Source: an uncultured Alphaproteobacteria bacterium (GTDB lineage: Bacteria; Pseudomonadota; Alphaproteobacteria; HIMB59). Taken from it: a stretch of DNA of 64,000 nt. Below the pieces are notes generated by a model. The model did no database searches. It was not told where the DNA came from and saw nothing but the letters and a program-made list of their open reading frames with translations. Made by a program: the position numbers and the translations under genes. How positions within the stretch are numbered: position 1 is the first letter of the stretch; each line of letters starts with the position of its first letter. Positions 20,433 through 30,936 of the stretch are shown one piece after another. The stretch lies in NCBI GenBank assembly GCA_902529795.1, contig CABZXY010000001.1, positions 1 through 64,000 on the forward strand, in the 5' to 3' direction.

Positions 20433-21455
20433 ATGAATAAGAAAATATCTGAAATAAGTCAAAGAGCCAAATTCATTTTTAAGGTTCTTGTTGAAAACTA
20501 TTTAACTACAGGCCAACCAATGGGCTCTAAGTCTATAAGCTCAAAAATAAATTATGAGCTTTCCCCTGCAACTATTAGAAATGTCTTGAATGAAATAAAT
20601 TTACATGGATTTATTCAAAGAGATCATTTTTCGGCTGGTAGCTTACCTTCAGATTTTGGTTTACAGTTTTATGCCCAAGCTTTACTTGAACCAGGTCAAA
20701 TAAATAAAAATGAAAAACAGTTGATCGACTCAACAAACTTTTCAGATTTTTCAGAAGAATATGAAAAAATTACCTCTATTCTTAATGGCCTTTCTAGGCA
20801 AGCAAGCTTGATTATCAACAATGAGAGGGTTTCTAAAATTTCTAAAATCAGCTTTCATACAATTGATAAAAAGAGGGTTATTTTTATTGTGGAAAATGAA
20901 GATGGCACAACAACTAATCGACTTGTTGAAACACCTGAAAATATAGAAAACAGAGATTTGAATATTATTAGCAAATTTTTAAATAAATTCACAAACAATC
21001 AATCTCCAATTCAAATCGAAAAAAATATAAACATTTTTCTTAAAGATGCTCAAAATGAAATTAATAAAACAACCAAAATACTTTTAGAACAGGGTATAAA
21101 AATAAATAAAAATAATAAGTCTGAAAAATTTTTTGTGCGTGGGTTGCCAAGCTTAATAAATAGCAAAATAGATACAGATTTGGATACATTAAATGAATTA
21201 CTGAGTGAAATTGAAACTGGAAAAATGGCTAGTAAAATGATTAAAGCCTTGAAAAAATCTAAAGGAGTACAAATATTTATTGGAAGTAATACAAACTTAT
21301 TTAAAAACACAAATTTATCGATGATTTTTTCTAATTATCAAACAAAAAATGGACTTACTGGAGCAATTGGTGTAATAGGTCCTAAAAGAATTGACTATCA
21401 ACGAATAGTCCCAATTGTTGATTATATGTCTGAAATTATATCTAATAAAAAATAA
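20433..21455 (+). CDS. hrcA: Heat-inducible transcription repressor HrcA
   Basis: N-terminal winged helix YLTTGQPMGSKSISSKINYELSPATIRNVLNEI; C-terminal GAIGVIGPKRIDYQRIVPIVDYMS; precedes grpE. Confidence 0.95.
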   Translation: MNKKISEISQRAKFIFKVLVENYLTTGQPMGSKSISSKINYELSPATIRNVLNEINLHGFIQRDHFSAGSLPSDFGLQFYAQALLEPGQINKNEKQLIDSTNFSDFSEEYEKITSILNGLSRQASLIINNERVSKISKISFHTIDKKRVIFIVENEDGTTTNRLVETPENIENRDLNIISKFLNKFTNNQSPIQIEKNINIFLKDAQNEINKTTKILLEQGIKINKNNKSEKFFVRGLPSLINSKIDTDLDTLNELLSEIETGKMASKMIKALKKSKGVQIFIGSNTNLFKNTNLSMIFSNYQTKNGLTGAIGVIGPKRIDYQRIVPIVDYMSEIISNKK

Positions 21456-21464
21456 CGAGGAATT

Positions 21465-22097
21465 ATGAGTGAAGAGAATAATAAAACAGAAGAACAAGAT
21501 TTAGAAAATCCAACTTCAGCAAAAGAAGAACAACTATCACAAACGCCAAAAGAAAGAGAAGAGGAAGATATTTCTCCAGAGGATTTAATTGAGAAATTAA
21601 ATGAAGAAATCACAGGCTTAAAAGATCAAAGATTGCGAGCAATTGCTGAGTTAGAAAATTTTAGAAAACGTGCTGAAAAAGATCAATCTGATGCACTTAA
21701 GTATGGTATTTCAAATTTTGCAAAAGAAATCGTTAATATAAGAGATAATATTGAGCGTGCTAAAAGCAGTATTTCAGAGGAAGCAAAAAATAATGAAGCA
21801 ATTAAATCTGTGATTGAAGGAATTGATTTAATTGCCCAGTCTGTTGTTTCTACATTTGAAAAAATTGGAATAAAAAAGATCGAAAGCCTTAACGAAAAAT
21901 TTGATCACAATTTTCATCAAGCAATGATGGAAATTGAAAATGATGATTTAGAACCCGGCACCATTGTTCAAGAGCTTATACCTGGCTATACACTTCATGA
22001 TCGACTCTTAAGACCTGCTATGGTGGGCGTGTCTAAAAAGACTAAAAAAAATGATGATATTGCTGGAAAGTCATCTCCTGAAGAAGTAGAAAGCTAA
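21465..22097 (+). CDS. grpE: Nucleotide exchange factor GrpE
   Basis: LRAIAELENFRKRAEKDQ; FDHNFHQAMME; RPAMVGVSKK. Confidence 0.96.
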   Translation: MSEENNKTEEQDLENPTSAKEEQLSQTPKEREEEDISPEDLIEKLNEEITGLKDQRLRAIAELENFRKRAEKDQSDALKYGISNFAKEIVNIRDNIERAKSSISEEAKNNEAIKSVIEGIDLIAQSVVSTFEKIGIKKIESLNEKFDHNFHQAMMEIENDDLEPGTIVQELIPGYTLHDRLLRPAMVGVSKKTKKNDDIAGKSSPEEVES

Positions 22098-22117
22098 GGA
22101 ATTAGCCTTTTTTCATC

Positions 22118-22149
22118 CCCTTGAATATAGCAGGGGTCAACCCATATAC
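22118..22149 (+). promoter_or_regulatory. Sigma32 (RpoH)-type heat-shock promoter upstream of dnaK
   Basis: CCCCTTGAA (22118-22126) - 15 nt - CCCATATA (22142-22149); resembles the E. coli sigma32 consensus; ~43 bp before dnaK ATG. Confidence 0.7.
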
Positions 22150-22191
22150 ATAAGTAGTTTATTAATATTTAAATTTTTATAGGTAAAAAAT

Positions 22192-24123
22192 ATGGCAAAA
22201 GTAATTGGAATTGATTTAGGAACCACCAACTCTTGTGTGGCAATCATGGATGGAAAAAATCCAAAAGTTATAGAAAATTCTGAGGGAGCTAGAACAACTC
22301 CTTCTGTAGTAGCATTTACTGAAAGCGAAAAATTAATCGGACAATCTGCGAAAAGACAAGCGGTCACTAACCCTGAAAACACTCTTTATGCAGTTAAAAG
22401 ATTCATTGGTAGAAATTTTGATGATGCAACTGTTCAAAAAGATCTTTCTCTATCACCTTTTAAGATTATCAAAGGCAATAATGGAGACGCATGGGTAGAG
22501 GCACAAGGAGAAAAATATAGCCCAAGTCAAATTTCAGCATTTATTCTTCAAAAAATGAAAGAGACCGCAGAGTCTTATACAGGCGAAACCATTACTCAAG
22601 CAGTGATAACTGTTCCAGCTTATTTCAATGATGCACAAAGACAGGCAACAAAAGATGCTGGTAAAATTGCTGGTTTAGAAGTTTTAAGAATTATCAACGA
22701 ACCAACAGCAGCTTCATTAGCTTATGGTCTTGATAAAAAGCAATCTGGAACTGTTGTTGTTTATGACTTAGGTGGCGGAACATTCGATGTATCTATTTTA
22801 GAAGTTGGTGATGGTGTTTTCGAAGTTAAAGCAACTAATGGTGATACACATTTAGGTGGAGAGGATTTTGATCTTCGTATCATCGATTTTCTTGCTAGTG
22901 AATTTAAAAAAGAACAAGGTATTGATCTTAAAAATGACAAGCTCGCTCTCCAACGACTAAAAGAAGCAGCTGAAAAAGCAAAAATAGAATTATCTAGTTC
23001 AACTCAAACAGATGTAAACTTACCCTTTGTTACTGCAGATCAATCTGGCCCAAAACACTTAAATGTAAAATTAACTAGAGCAAAATTAGAGGAGTTAGTT
23101 GATGACCTACTCCAAAATACTATTGAGCCTTGTAAAAAAGCTTTAAGCGATGCTGGTCTTTCGGCCTCTGATATTAATGATGTGATTTTAGTTGGTGGTA
23201 TGACTAGAATGCCAAAAGTTACTGAAATTGTTAAAAACTTTTTTGGAAAAGACCCAAGCAAAGGTGTCAATCCTGATGAAGTTGTTGCGATGGGAGCAGC
23301 CATTCAAGCAGGCGTCCTCCAAGGGGATGTTAAAGACGTTCTCTTATTAGACGTAACCCCATTATCTTTAGGAATTGAGACTTTAGGCGGCGTATTTACT
23401 AAGCTTATTGAGAGAAATACTACTGTTCCAACTAAAAAGAGCCAAGTATTTTCCACCGCTGAAGATAATCAAAATGCTGTGACTATTAGAGTATTCCAAG
23501 GTGAGCGTGAAATGGCTCAAGATAATAAATTACTCGGACAATTTGATTTAGTAGGCATTCCTCCAGCTCCAAGAGGCACTCCACAAATTGAAGTTACTTT
23601 TGATATTGATGCTAACGGCATTGTTAATGTTTCTGCAAAAGACAAATCAACCGGCAAAGAACAGCAAATAAAAATCCAAGCATCTGGCGGACTGTCAGAT
23701 GAAGAAATTGACAAAATGGTTAAAGATGCTGAGGCCAATGCAGAAGCAGATAAAAAGAAAAGAGAAGAAGTAGATGTTAAAAATCAAGCAGACAGTTTAG
23801 TTTTCCAAGTTGAGAAAAATTTAAAAGAGCACGGAGATAAAATTAGTGCTGAAGACAAAAGTAAAATTGAATCCGATTTAAAAGATTTAAAAGAAGCTCT
23901 TGAAAAAAATGATCTCGATGCAATGAAACAAAAAACTCAAGATCTTACTCAATCATCTATGAAAATGGGTGAAGCAATGTACAAGGACCAACAAGCAGCA
24001 GGTGGAGCTGCTGGTGCTGAACAACCTCAGTCAGACAAAAACCAAGAAGCACAAAAAGATGATGACGTCATTGATGCTGACTATGAAGAGGTTGATGATG
24101 ATAAAAAAGCTAGCGGGCAATAA
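22192..24123 (+). CDS. dnaK: Molecular chaperone DnaK (Hsp70)
   Basis: [40 protein letters not shown]. Confidence 0.99.
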   Translation: MAKVIGIDLGTTNSCVAIMDGKNPKVIENSEGARTTPSVVAFTESEKLIGQSAKRQAVTNPENTLYAVKRFIGRNFDDATVQKDLSLSPFKIIKGNNGDAWVEAQGEKYSPSQISAFILQKMKETAESYTGETITQAVITVPAYFNDAQRQATKDAGKIAGLEVLRIINEPTAASLAYGLDKKQSGTVVVYDLGGGTFDVSILEVGDGVFEVKATNGDTHLGGEDFDLRIIDFLASEFKKEQGIDLKNDKLALQRLKEAAEKAKIELSSSTQTDVNLPFVTADQSGPKHLNVKLTRAKLEELVDDLLQNTIEPCKKALSDAGLSASDINDVILVGGMTRMPKVTEIVKNFFGKDPSKGVNPDEVVAMGAAIQAGVLQGDVKDVLLLDVTPLSLGIETLGGVFTKLIERNTTVPTKKSQVFSTAEDNQNAVTIRVFQGEREMAQDNKLLGQFDLVGIPPAPRGTPQIEVTFDIDANGIVNVSAKDKSTGKEQQIKIQASGGLSDEEIDKMVKDAEANAEADKKKREEVDVKNQADSLVFQVEKNLKEHGDKISAEDKSKIESDLKDLKEALEKNDLDAMKQKTQDLTQSSMKMGEAMYKDQQAAGGAAGAEQPQSDKNQEAQKDDDVIDADYEEVDDDKKASGQ

Positions 24124-24146
24124 AATCTTAGCTCGTATAAAAAACG

Positions 24147-25226
24147 ATGCCTAATGATTTTTATGATACCCTAGGCGTTTCTCGAGACGCCAGTGACTCA
24201 GACATAAAGAGTGCTTACCGAAAATTAGCGATGAAGTATCACCCTGACCGAAATCAGGGGGATGCGACTGCTGAACAAAAGTTTAAAGATGTAAGTCAAG
24301 CTTATGAAATTTTAAAAGACTCTAAAAAAAGACAAACCTATGATCAATTTGGGCACGCCGCGTTTGAACAAGGGGGCGGCGGAGCTGGTGGTTTTGGTCA
24401 ACAAGGTTTTGGTGGTTTTTCAGATATTTTTGAGGATATATTTGGTGCTTTTGGCGAAGGTGGACAACGAGAAACACGCGGAGATGATTTACGTTACGAT
24501 GTGACGATTGATTTAGAAGAAGCTTTTCATGGCAAAATACTTGATGTAACCATTCCCATGATGGTGAACTGCCCTGAACAACACAGTTATAAAAGCTGTT
24601 CAACCTGTGATGGATATGGAAAAGTTCGCACACAAAGCGGCTTTTTTTCTATGGAAAGAACATGTGGTCGCTGTGGTGGAACGGGACAAGAAATGAAAGG
24701 TCGTTGTTCTAAATGTAGCAACACAGGTCGTGTTAAAAAAAATAAAAAATTACAAATAAAAATTCCAGCTGGTGTTGAAACTGGTAACCGAATAAGAATG
24801 AGCGGTGAGGGAGAAGCTGGTGATCGTGGTGGATCTTATGGAGACCTCTATGTTTTTATCAACATAAATAATCACAAACTTTTTCAAAGAGAAAGAGATA
24901 ACATTATTTGTGATGTTGCTATTCCTTTTACAACAGCTGCGCTTGGAGGAAAAATAGAAGTACCTACGATTGAAAAAAAAATGGTTAATGTATCTATACC
25001 TAAAGGAATGCAATCAGGACATAAATTACGTATTAAAGAAAAAGGCATGAGCATTCTTCGAACCCACCGAAGAGGTGACATGATTGTTAGGGTTCATGCA
25101 GAGACCCCAGTAAATTTATCTGCTGAACAAGAAAAGCTTTTAAATCAATTTAATGATAGCCTAACTAAAAAAAATTCTACAATGACTGAGGGTTTTTTTG
25201 ATAAAGTAAAAAAAATGTTTAATTGA
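24147..25226 (+). CDS. dnaJ: Molecular chaperone DnaJ
   Basis: J domain with HPD (KYHPDRNQGD); zinc-finger CSTCDGYGKV, CGRCGGTGQ, CSKCSNTGRV. Confidence 0.98.
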   Translation: MPNDFYDTLGVSRDASDSDIKSAYRKLAMKYHPDRNQGDATAEQKFKDVSQAYEILKDSKKRQTYDQFGHAAFEQGGGGAGGFGQQGFGGFSDIFEDIFGAFGEGGQRETRGDDLRYDVTIDLEEAFHGKILDVTIPMMVNCPEQHSYKSCSTCDGYGKVRTQSGFFSMERTCGRCGGTGQEMKGRCSKCSNTGRVKKNKKLQIKIPAGVETGNRIRMSGEGEAGDRGGSYGDLYVFININNHKLFQRERDNIICDVAIPFTTAALGGKIEVPTIEKKMVNVSIPKGMQSGHKLRIKEKGMSILRTHRRGDMIVRVHAETPVNLSAEQEKLLNQFNDSLTKKNSTMTEGFFDKVKKMFN

Positions 25227-25738
25227 TGCAATATCATTATGATATTATTGATACTGATTTTGGAAAATTTTTTATTTTAGATAGTTCGAAGGGCCTTCAT
25301 TATTTTATTAAAAATAATGATCTTAGGGTTAAAAAAATCAAAAAAGAGCTTTCCCCAACAAGAAATTTATTTAATTCATCTTTAAAAAATCAACTCTCTA
25401 AATATCTTAAAGGAAAACAGAAAAACTTCTCTTGTAAAATAAATTTTCTTAGTGGCACAGACTTACAAAAACAAGTATGGGCTCAATTACAAAAAATTTC
25501 TTATGGTAAAACTATTTCTTACTCTCATCTGGCATTAAAGACATCTTATCAAAAAGCAATTAGGGCTGTGGCGACAGCCGTAGGTAAAAACCCCATTGGA
25601 ATTTTCGTTCCATGTCATCGAGTTATCGCAAAAAATGGAAGGCTAGGAGGCTATGCTTGGGGAATTCAAATGAAAGCTAAGCTACTAGATATAGAGGTAA
25701 ATGGAATGGCTGACTCGATATATAGAGGAGGAAAGTGA
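25223..25738 (+). CDS. ogt: Methylated-DNA--[protein]-cysteine S-methyltransferase
   Basis: Active-site GIFVPCHRVIAKNGRLGGYAWG. Confidence 0.93.
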   Translation: MMQYHYDIIDTDFGKFFILDSSKGLHYFIKNNDLRVKKIKKELSPTRNLFNSSLKNQLSKYLKGKQKNFSCKINFLSGTDLQKQVWAQLQKISYGKTISYSHLALKTSYQKAIRAVATAVGKNPIGIFVPCHRVIAKNGRLGGYAWGIQMKAKLLDIEVNGMADSIYRGGK

Positions 25739-25829
25739 ATTACCGAATCAGCCCCCGCATGAATGCTAACTGAACATTAATATTTAATTTAGGTTAGTCA
25801 AAGTCAGCCCTTTCTCTTAAAATTGCCAA

Positions 25830-27101
25830 ATGCCATTAAAATCCTTATTTGCCTATAGTTTTCAGTCTTTTTACCTTGCGGGAAGTTTTTTACTTTTATT
25901 TATATTTTTACCAAGTTTTTACAATTTATCGGTTGGTTTCGCCTTAAGTACTATCGGCATGATTATACTAATTTCGAGAGTATTTGACGTATTTTCAGAT
26001 TTTTTTATAGGCTATTTTACCGAAAAAAGATTTATAAAAGGACTCCCAAAAAAAAATCAGATCTTACTTGGTATTTTTATTTTTATTTTTTCAATTATTG
26101 GCCTGTATGTAATTCAACCAGATAATTATTATTGGTTTATATTTTATTATAACTTAGCACTTATTAGTTATTCCATAGCGATTATACCATATGACTCAAT
26201 CGTCATAGATCAAAAGAAAATACAACATCGTAGATTTTATATAGCCGCAACAAAAGAAATTTTTACTATTCTTGGAGTTTTAGCTGCTTTAATTATCCCA
26301 ACTGCTTTATCTAAGATTTTATCAGTTAATTTATTAAATCATGAAGTAATAAAAATAACTGGTTTAATGATCATAATTTTAGCAATTATAGGATCTATTT
26401 TATTCTATCTTTTTTTTGAAGAAGACAACCAATTCCATTCTAAATTCATTTCTTTCATCGAATTAAAAATTTATTTTCATCAAAATAAAAAGATATTACC
26501 CTTTGCTGTAATAACATTTTTAAATCTACTTGCTAATAATTTTACTGCAAATTTATTTATTATTTTTGTTTCAACATATCTAGGCTTAGCAAACTATGCA
26601 GGCCCACTATTAATTTTATATTTTTTGATAACTTTGATATCTACGCCTGTTTGGTATTTTTTTGGTAAAACTTTTCCGAATATGTATCTTCTTCAAATTG
26701 GCACGATAATTACTATTGCTGGATTTTTCTTTGTTATTTTTACTAATGAAAGTCATTGGTATTTATATTTATTAGTCGTTTTAATTACAGGTTTTGGAGT
26801 TGGTATAGACTTGATTGTTCCCCAAACAGAATTAGCAGAAATTCTTGATCAAAATACTCAAAATAGATTATCTCAAATGTTTACAGCATTATTTTCTATG
26901 ATCCGAAAGGCAGCTATTGGATTAGCAGGTGGTATCGCATTAACAGGATATGGCTACTTAGAAAATAATAATGTTGTTATATTTGAGGGACTTCCAAACA
27001 TAATGATTTTTTATTTTTTTATTCCAATATCGATTAAAGTTATCGTATTAATGTTAGTTATTAGATATAGAAGTAATTTCCATGTCTCAAATAGAGAGTA
27101 A
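25830..27101 (+). CDS. MFS transporter (GPH/MFS_2-like)
   Basis: About 12 hydrophobic segments; RVFDVFSDFFIGYFTEKR resembles the MelB-type motif. Confidence 0.8.
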   Translation: MPLKSLFAYSFQSFYLAGSFLLLFIFLPSFYNLSVGFALSTIGMIILISRVFDVFSDFFIGYFTEKRFIKGLPKKNQILLGIFIFIFSIIGLYVIQPDNYYWFIFYYNLALISYSIAIIPYDSIVIDQKKIQHRRFYIAATKEIFTILGVLAALIIPTALSKILSVNLLNHEVIKITGLMIIILAIIGSILFYLFFEEDNQFHSKFISFIELKIYFHQNKKILPFAVITFLNLLANNFTANLFIIFVSTYLGLANYAGPLLILYFLITLISTPVWYFFGKTFPNMYLLQIGTIITIAGFFFVIFTNESHWYLYLLVVLITGFGVGIDLIVPQTELAEILDQNTQNRLSQMFTALFSMIRKAAIGLAGGIALTGYGYLENNNVVIFEGLPNIMIFYFFIPISIKVIVLMLVIRYRSNFHVSNRE

Positions 27102-27954
27102 AAAACATCTAATTTACATTCTAGGAACATTCGCTTTCTTTCTCTTCACTATTGCTGACACAATAATTAAGTTAATTGGCGATCTTTATAAAGATACTGT
27201 AATTTTTTCAATTGCTAGTTTTTCAGCAATTATCCCTGTTTGTATTTATTTATTATATAGAAAAAGTTTAGAAGAAATAAAAACAAGAAATTACAAGCTT
27301 CATATTGTTCGAGGTATTTTAATGACTCTTACTTATTATTTTATTGTAAAAGGCATTATCCTTTTGCCTTTATCAATTGCGTATCCAATTATTTTATCCG
27401 CTCCTGTACTTTTGTCAGTTTTGGGTATTGTAATTTTAAAAGAGTCTATAAATCTATCAAAAATAATTTCTTTAATTCTTGCCATGTCTGCAGTTTTTTT
27501 AGTTTCTGGATTTAGTTTATCAATAGGTTTTAATGCGCAGGGTGTTTTATTTTTAGTATTAGGTGTTGTTGCTCTGGCATGCTTAGATTTCTCTGTAAGG
27601 GTTTTTGGGAAAGATGAAAGAACTGTTGCACTCACCTTTTATAGTATGCTTTTTACTGGTTCTGTCTTTTTTATTTTTTCTATAAATCATTTTAATAATA
27701 TCTTACTAAAAGATTTTTTAATCATGATCAGTGCGGGCTTACTTGATGGTGTTGCAATGATGATTTTAATTTACTCCTTGAGAAGAATAGAGGCTTCTTT
27801 TTTTAGCATAACTCATTATTCACAAATCATTTTTGGAATAATTATTAGTATTTTCCTTTTTAATCACTACCCATCATCTATTGAGCTTTTAGGTGCAGCA
27901 ATGATAATAGTTTCTGGATATTTGATTTATGCGAAGTTAAAAAAATTAAATTGA
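27082..27954 (+). CDS. EamA/DMT-superfamily transporter
   Basis: 10-TM repeated EamA architecture (YYFIVKGIILLPLSIAYPIILSAPVLLSVLGIVILKE). Confidence 0.85.
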   Translation: MSQIESKKHLIYILGTFAFFLFTIADTIIKLIGDLYKDTVIFSIASFSAIIPVCIYLLYRKSLEEIKTRNYKLHIVRGILMTLTYYFIVKGIILLPLSIAYPIILSAPVLLSVLGIVILKESINLSKIISLILAMSAVFLVSGFSLSIGFNAQGVLFLVLGVVALACLDFSVRVFGKDERTVALTFYSMLFTGSVFFIFSINHFNNILLKDFLIMISAGLLDGVAMMILIYSLRRIEASFFSITHYSQIIFGIIISIFLFNHYPSSIELLGAAMIIVSGYLIYAKLKKLN

Positions 27955-28371
27955 TTGCTTCTGCATTGGGTAAACAGCACAACCTGAAATTTTCCATTTA
28001 CCCTCATCTTGAATTAATGAATAGGTTGCCAAAAAGGATTCATTTTTTTGAGAAATTACTTGAAGCTGATGAAAGATAGCGCCTTCAAAATATTTAGCAT
28101 CGATAAATTGAAATTGTTTGGGATTGTAGACAGGCTCATAATAGTTTTTTACCATGTACATAAACTCTTGAGGATTATTAAATTTCATTTTTATCAGTGG
28201 AGCTGCATAAGAATATGCAAGCTCAGCATTTTCATCTAGGAAAGCTTGAATTTGACTTTCGATTATAAATTGTGTTTCATTGAATTCTTTTTCGTAAGAT
28301 ATTTCTGATTTTGCTAAACTAGATATACATAAAAACGTAATAATTAAGAGTATTGCTTTTTTAATATGCAT
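27946..28371 (-). CDS. DUF4864-like exported protein
   Basis: Signal peptide; IESQIQAFLDENAELAYSYAAPLIKMKFNNPQEFMYMV. Confidence 0.75.
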   Translation of the reverse strand: MHIKKAILLIITFLCISSLAKSEISYEKEFNETQFIIESQIQAFLDENAELAYSYAAPLIKMKFNNPQEFMYMVKNYYEPVYNPKQFQFIDAKYFEGAIFHQLQVISQKNESFLATYSLIQDEGKWKISGCAVYPMQKQSI

Positions 28372-28402
28372 ATTTATTTATATGAAAGAACTTAAGTCTT
28401 AG

Positions 28403-28945
28403 ATGATGAAAATTATATTAGCCCTGTTTTTTTTGACTTTTTCTGCAAATTCTTATTCAGATCAAAACAGCCCCAAACTAGAGGATTTGTTTGATGATTT
28501 ATATAATGTCCAAGATATCTCGCAACAAAACAAAATAGTTTCTAATATTTGGACTGAATGGATGAAAATTGATAATCCCGAGTCACAAAAAATTATGGAT
28601 ATGGTTCCATATTTTTTTCAAACAAGAAATTATGATGAGGCAATAGAAGCCTTAACCTATGTAATTGAACAAGAACCTAATTTTTCAGAGGCTTATAACA
28701 AAAGAGCAACATTTTATTTTATGATGGGAGATTTTGAAAACTCAATGAAGGACATAAAAACCACGCTTGCGTTAGAGCCACGGCACTTTGGCGCTTTAGA
28801 TGGCATGAGTAGGATTTTAATTAGTTATAAAAAATACGATCAGGCTTTTAAAGTTTATGAAGAAATGATTAAATTGATGCCTAACGATGTCACATTACAT
28901 ATGAAAATGGATCGCCTTAATAATTTAATTTATGATGATGCTTAA
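28403..28945 (+). CDS. Exported tetratricopeptide (TPR) repeat protein
   Basis: Signal peptide; AIEALTYVIEQEPNFSEAYNKRATFYFMMGDFENSMKDIKTTLALEPRHFGAL. Confidence 0.85.
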   Translation: MMKIILALFFLTFSANSYSDQNSPKLEDLFDDLYNVQDISQQNKIVSNIWTEWMKIDNPESQKIMDMVPYFFQTRNYDEAIEALTYVIEQEPNFSEAYNKRATFYFMMGDFENSMKDIKTTLALEPRHFGALDGMSRILISYKKYDQAFKVYEEMIKLMPNDVTLHMKMDRLNNLIYDDA

Positions 28946-30018
28946 GCTTCCCTTATCAGATCTCTTGTAATTTCATTCAAATTTCTACAACCAGTAAGGA
29001 TCATAGTTTCGATAAATTCTTTCAACAAAATATCTAATACAAGTTCTACTCCTTCTTTTCCTTTGTAATTTAAACCCCATAAAACTGGTCTTCCAATTTG
29101 AACCGCATCTGCCCCTAGGGCAATACATTTAAAAATGTCTGTTCCTCTTCTAATACCTCCATCTACTATTAATAATTTATCTTTTCCAATTTCTTTTCTT
29201 ATGGTTTCAATTTGATTCAAAGTTGGTGTGGCAGTATCTAGTTGTCTTCCACCGTGATTAGATATTATCACGCCGTCTGCCTCATGCTTGAAACATAGGC
29301 TGGCATCATCAGGACGAAGTATACCTTTAACTAAAACAGGCAATCCTGATACTGCTTTAATCCAAGGTATAATTTCAAAAGTGAGAGATTTATCAAATAA
29401 AACTTCATTATGCATATTCATCGCCGAACCATCACGATCATCAAATTTTTCCAAAATAGTTCCTTTGAAATTTCCAAGACTTAAATGATCAGGCATTTTG
29501 AAATTATTTCTTTCGTCTCTTTCTCTTGTTCCTAATTGTGGTGCATCAGCAGTAAAAACGATTGCCTTATATCCAAACTCTTTTGTCTTTTTAAGCATAT
29601 TTTCTGTTATTGATCTATCTTTTGCAAAATATAGTTGAAAAAACAAATTTTCATTATGCCCCGCAACTTCTTCTATCGAATAATTAGAGCTTGTGCTCAA
29701 TGTCATAGCAGATCCAAATGAGCTTGCACCTTTCGCACTAGCAATTTCCCCATCTTCATGTGCCATTTGTTGCATAGCAACTGGTGCTAGGATAATAGGA
29801 TTTTTTAAATTTTGTCCTAGAACCTTTACAGATGTATCAATATTCGAAACATCTCTTAAAAGTTTTGGAAGTAATTCATATTTATTAAATATTTCTCTAT
29901 TTTTTTTTAAGGTGATTTCATCTCTTGCTCCAGATTTATAATATCCTGCAATAGGTGACGGAAGATTTTTTTCAAAAAGTTCTTCTAGATTAAATAAATT
30001 GATTATTTTTTTGGGCAT
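28942..30018 (-). CDS. FMN-dependent alpha-hydroxy-acid oxidase/dehydrogenase (LldD/glycolate-oxidase family); listed ORF starts 30063 but ATG 30018 is likelier
   Basis: YYKSGARDEITLKKNR; GVIISNHGGRQLDTATPTL; VDGGIRRGTDIFKCIALGADAVQIGRPVLWG. Confidence 0.92.
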   Translation of the reverse strand: MPKKIINLFNLEELFEKNLPSPIAGYYKSGARDEITLKKNREIFNKYELLPKLLRDVSNIDTSVKVLGQNLKNPIILAPVAMQQMAHEDGEIASAKGASSFGSAMTLSTSSNYSIEEVAGHNENLFFQLYFAKDRSITENMLKKTKEFGYKAIVFTADAPQLGTRERDERNNFKMPDHLSLGNFKGTILEKFDDRDGSAMNMHNEVLFDKSLTFEIIPWIKAVSGLPVLVKGILRPDDASLCFKHEADGVIISNHGGRQLDTATPTLNQIETIRKEIGKDKLLIVDGGIRRGTDIFKCIALGADAVQIGRPVLWGLNYKGKEGVELVLDILLKEFIETMILTGCRNLNEITRDLIREA

Positions 30019-30150
30019 TGAATAGCCCCTAGCCACCTCCTCCTCGACAAAGTCTAAACCCAAGCGGCCAAGGGAAAAACATAATATTGTAAAAACTTTA
30101 GAAATGGAAATATATATTTAATTTATAAAAACATAGTAAAATAGGGATTT

Positions 30151-30903
30151 ATGCTCATCTCAAATTTTTCACTCTTAATTTTGGCATACATTTTTATTGT
30201 TTATATCCTTTGTGGAGTTATCAAGGGCAGTATTGGTTTTGGAATGCCTACTGTTTCCATTTCTTTGTTATCTTTTGTTATAGATATAAAAATTATAATT
30301 GCTCTTATTTTAATCCCAACTCTTATTGTAAATATGTATCAATTAAGTAAAGGTGGAAATTTTAAAAAAATATTAAAAGAGACAAAATATTTTTTAATTT
30401 TTTCTACAATTTTTATTTTCCCCGGAGCGTATCTTTTAAAAATTTTAGACTCTTCTTTAATAATATTTTTTATTGCTTTAATATTAATATCAAACTCTGT
30501 TCTATATCTTCTTAGGATAAATATTAAACTTCCATATCATGATAAAACAACTGCACAAATCTTAGTTGGTTCAGTAAATGGAGTTATTATTGGAATGACA
30601 AGTATATATACCATGCCTTTGGTTTTTTTATTACAATCGCTTAACTATAATAAAAATACCACAATACAGTTTTTAGGTATTGCATTTTTCTTATATCCAC
30701 TTGGCCAATTAATATCCTTTGCTAACTTTGATTTACTTTCTAAAGAAATTATAATTAATTCCATCATAATTTTAATTCCGATATTTATTGGTTTGGTAAT
30801 AGGTCAGAAAATACGCCAAAAAATTTCAGAGGCCCTGTTTCAAAAGTTTTTTTATATTATGCTTTTATTTATGGGCACTATAATTTTATTTAATCTGATT
30901 TAA
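30151..30903 (+). CDS. TauE/SafE-family sulfite/anion exporter-like permease
   Basis: Multi-TM; GVIKGSIGFGMPTVSISLLSF N-terminal motif. Confidence 0.8.
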   Translation: MLISNFSLLILAYIFIVYILCGVIKGSIGFGMPTVSISLLSFVIDIKIIIALILIPTLIVNMYQLSKGGNFKKILKETKYFLIFSTIFIFPGAYLLKILDSSLIIFFIALILISNSVLYLLRINIKLPYHDKTTAQILVGSVNGVIIGMTSIYTMPLVFLLQSLNYNKNTTIQFLGIAFFLYPLGQLISFANFDLLSKEIIINSIIILIPIFIGLVIGQKIRQKISEALFQKFFYIMLLFMGTIILFNLI

Positions 30904-30936
30904 TGTTTTAATGTTAAAAGAATAGTCTATAAAATA

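Noticed and set aside
22101-22140. Possible CIRCE element before dnaK
   Set aside because: The inverted repeat is CCCCT/AGGGG with a 9-10 nt loop; it does not match TTAGCACTC-N9-GAGTGCTAA and is better read as part of a sigma32 -35 region.
24380-24480. Low-complexity Gly/Phe-rich repeats (GGGGAGGFGQQGFGGF)
   Set aside because: This is the normal G/F linker of DnaJ, not a mobile or regulatory repeat.
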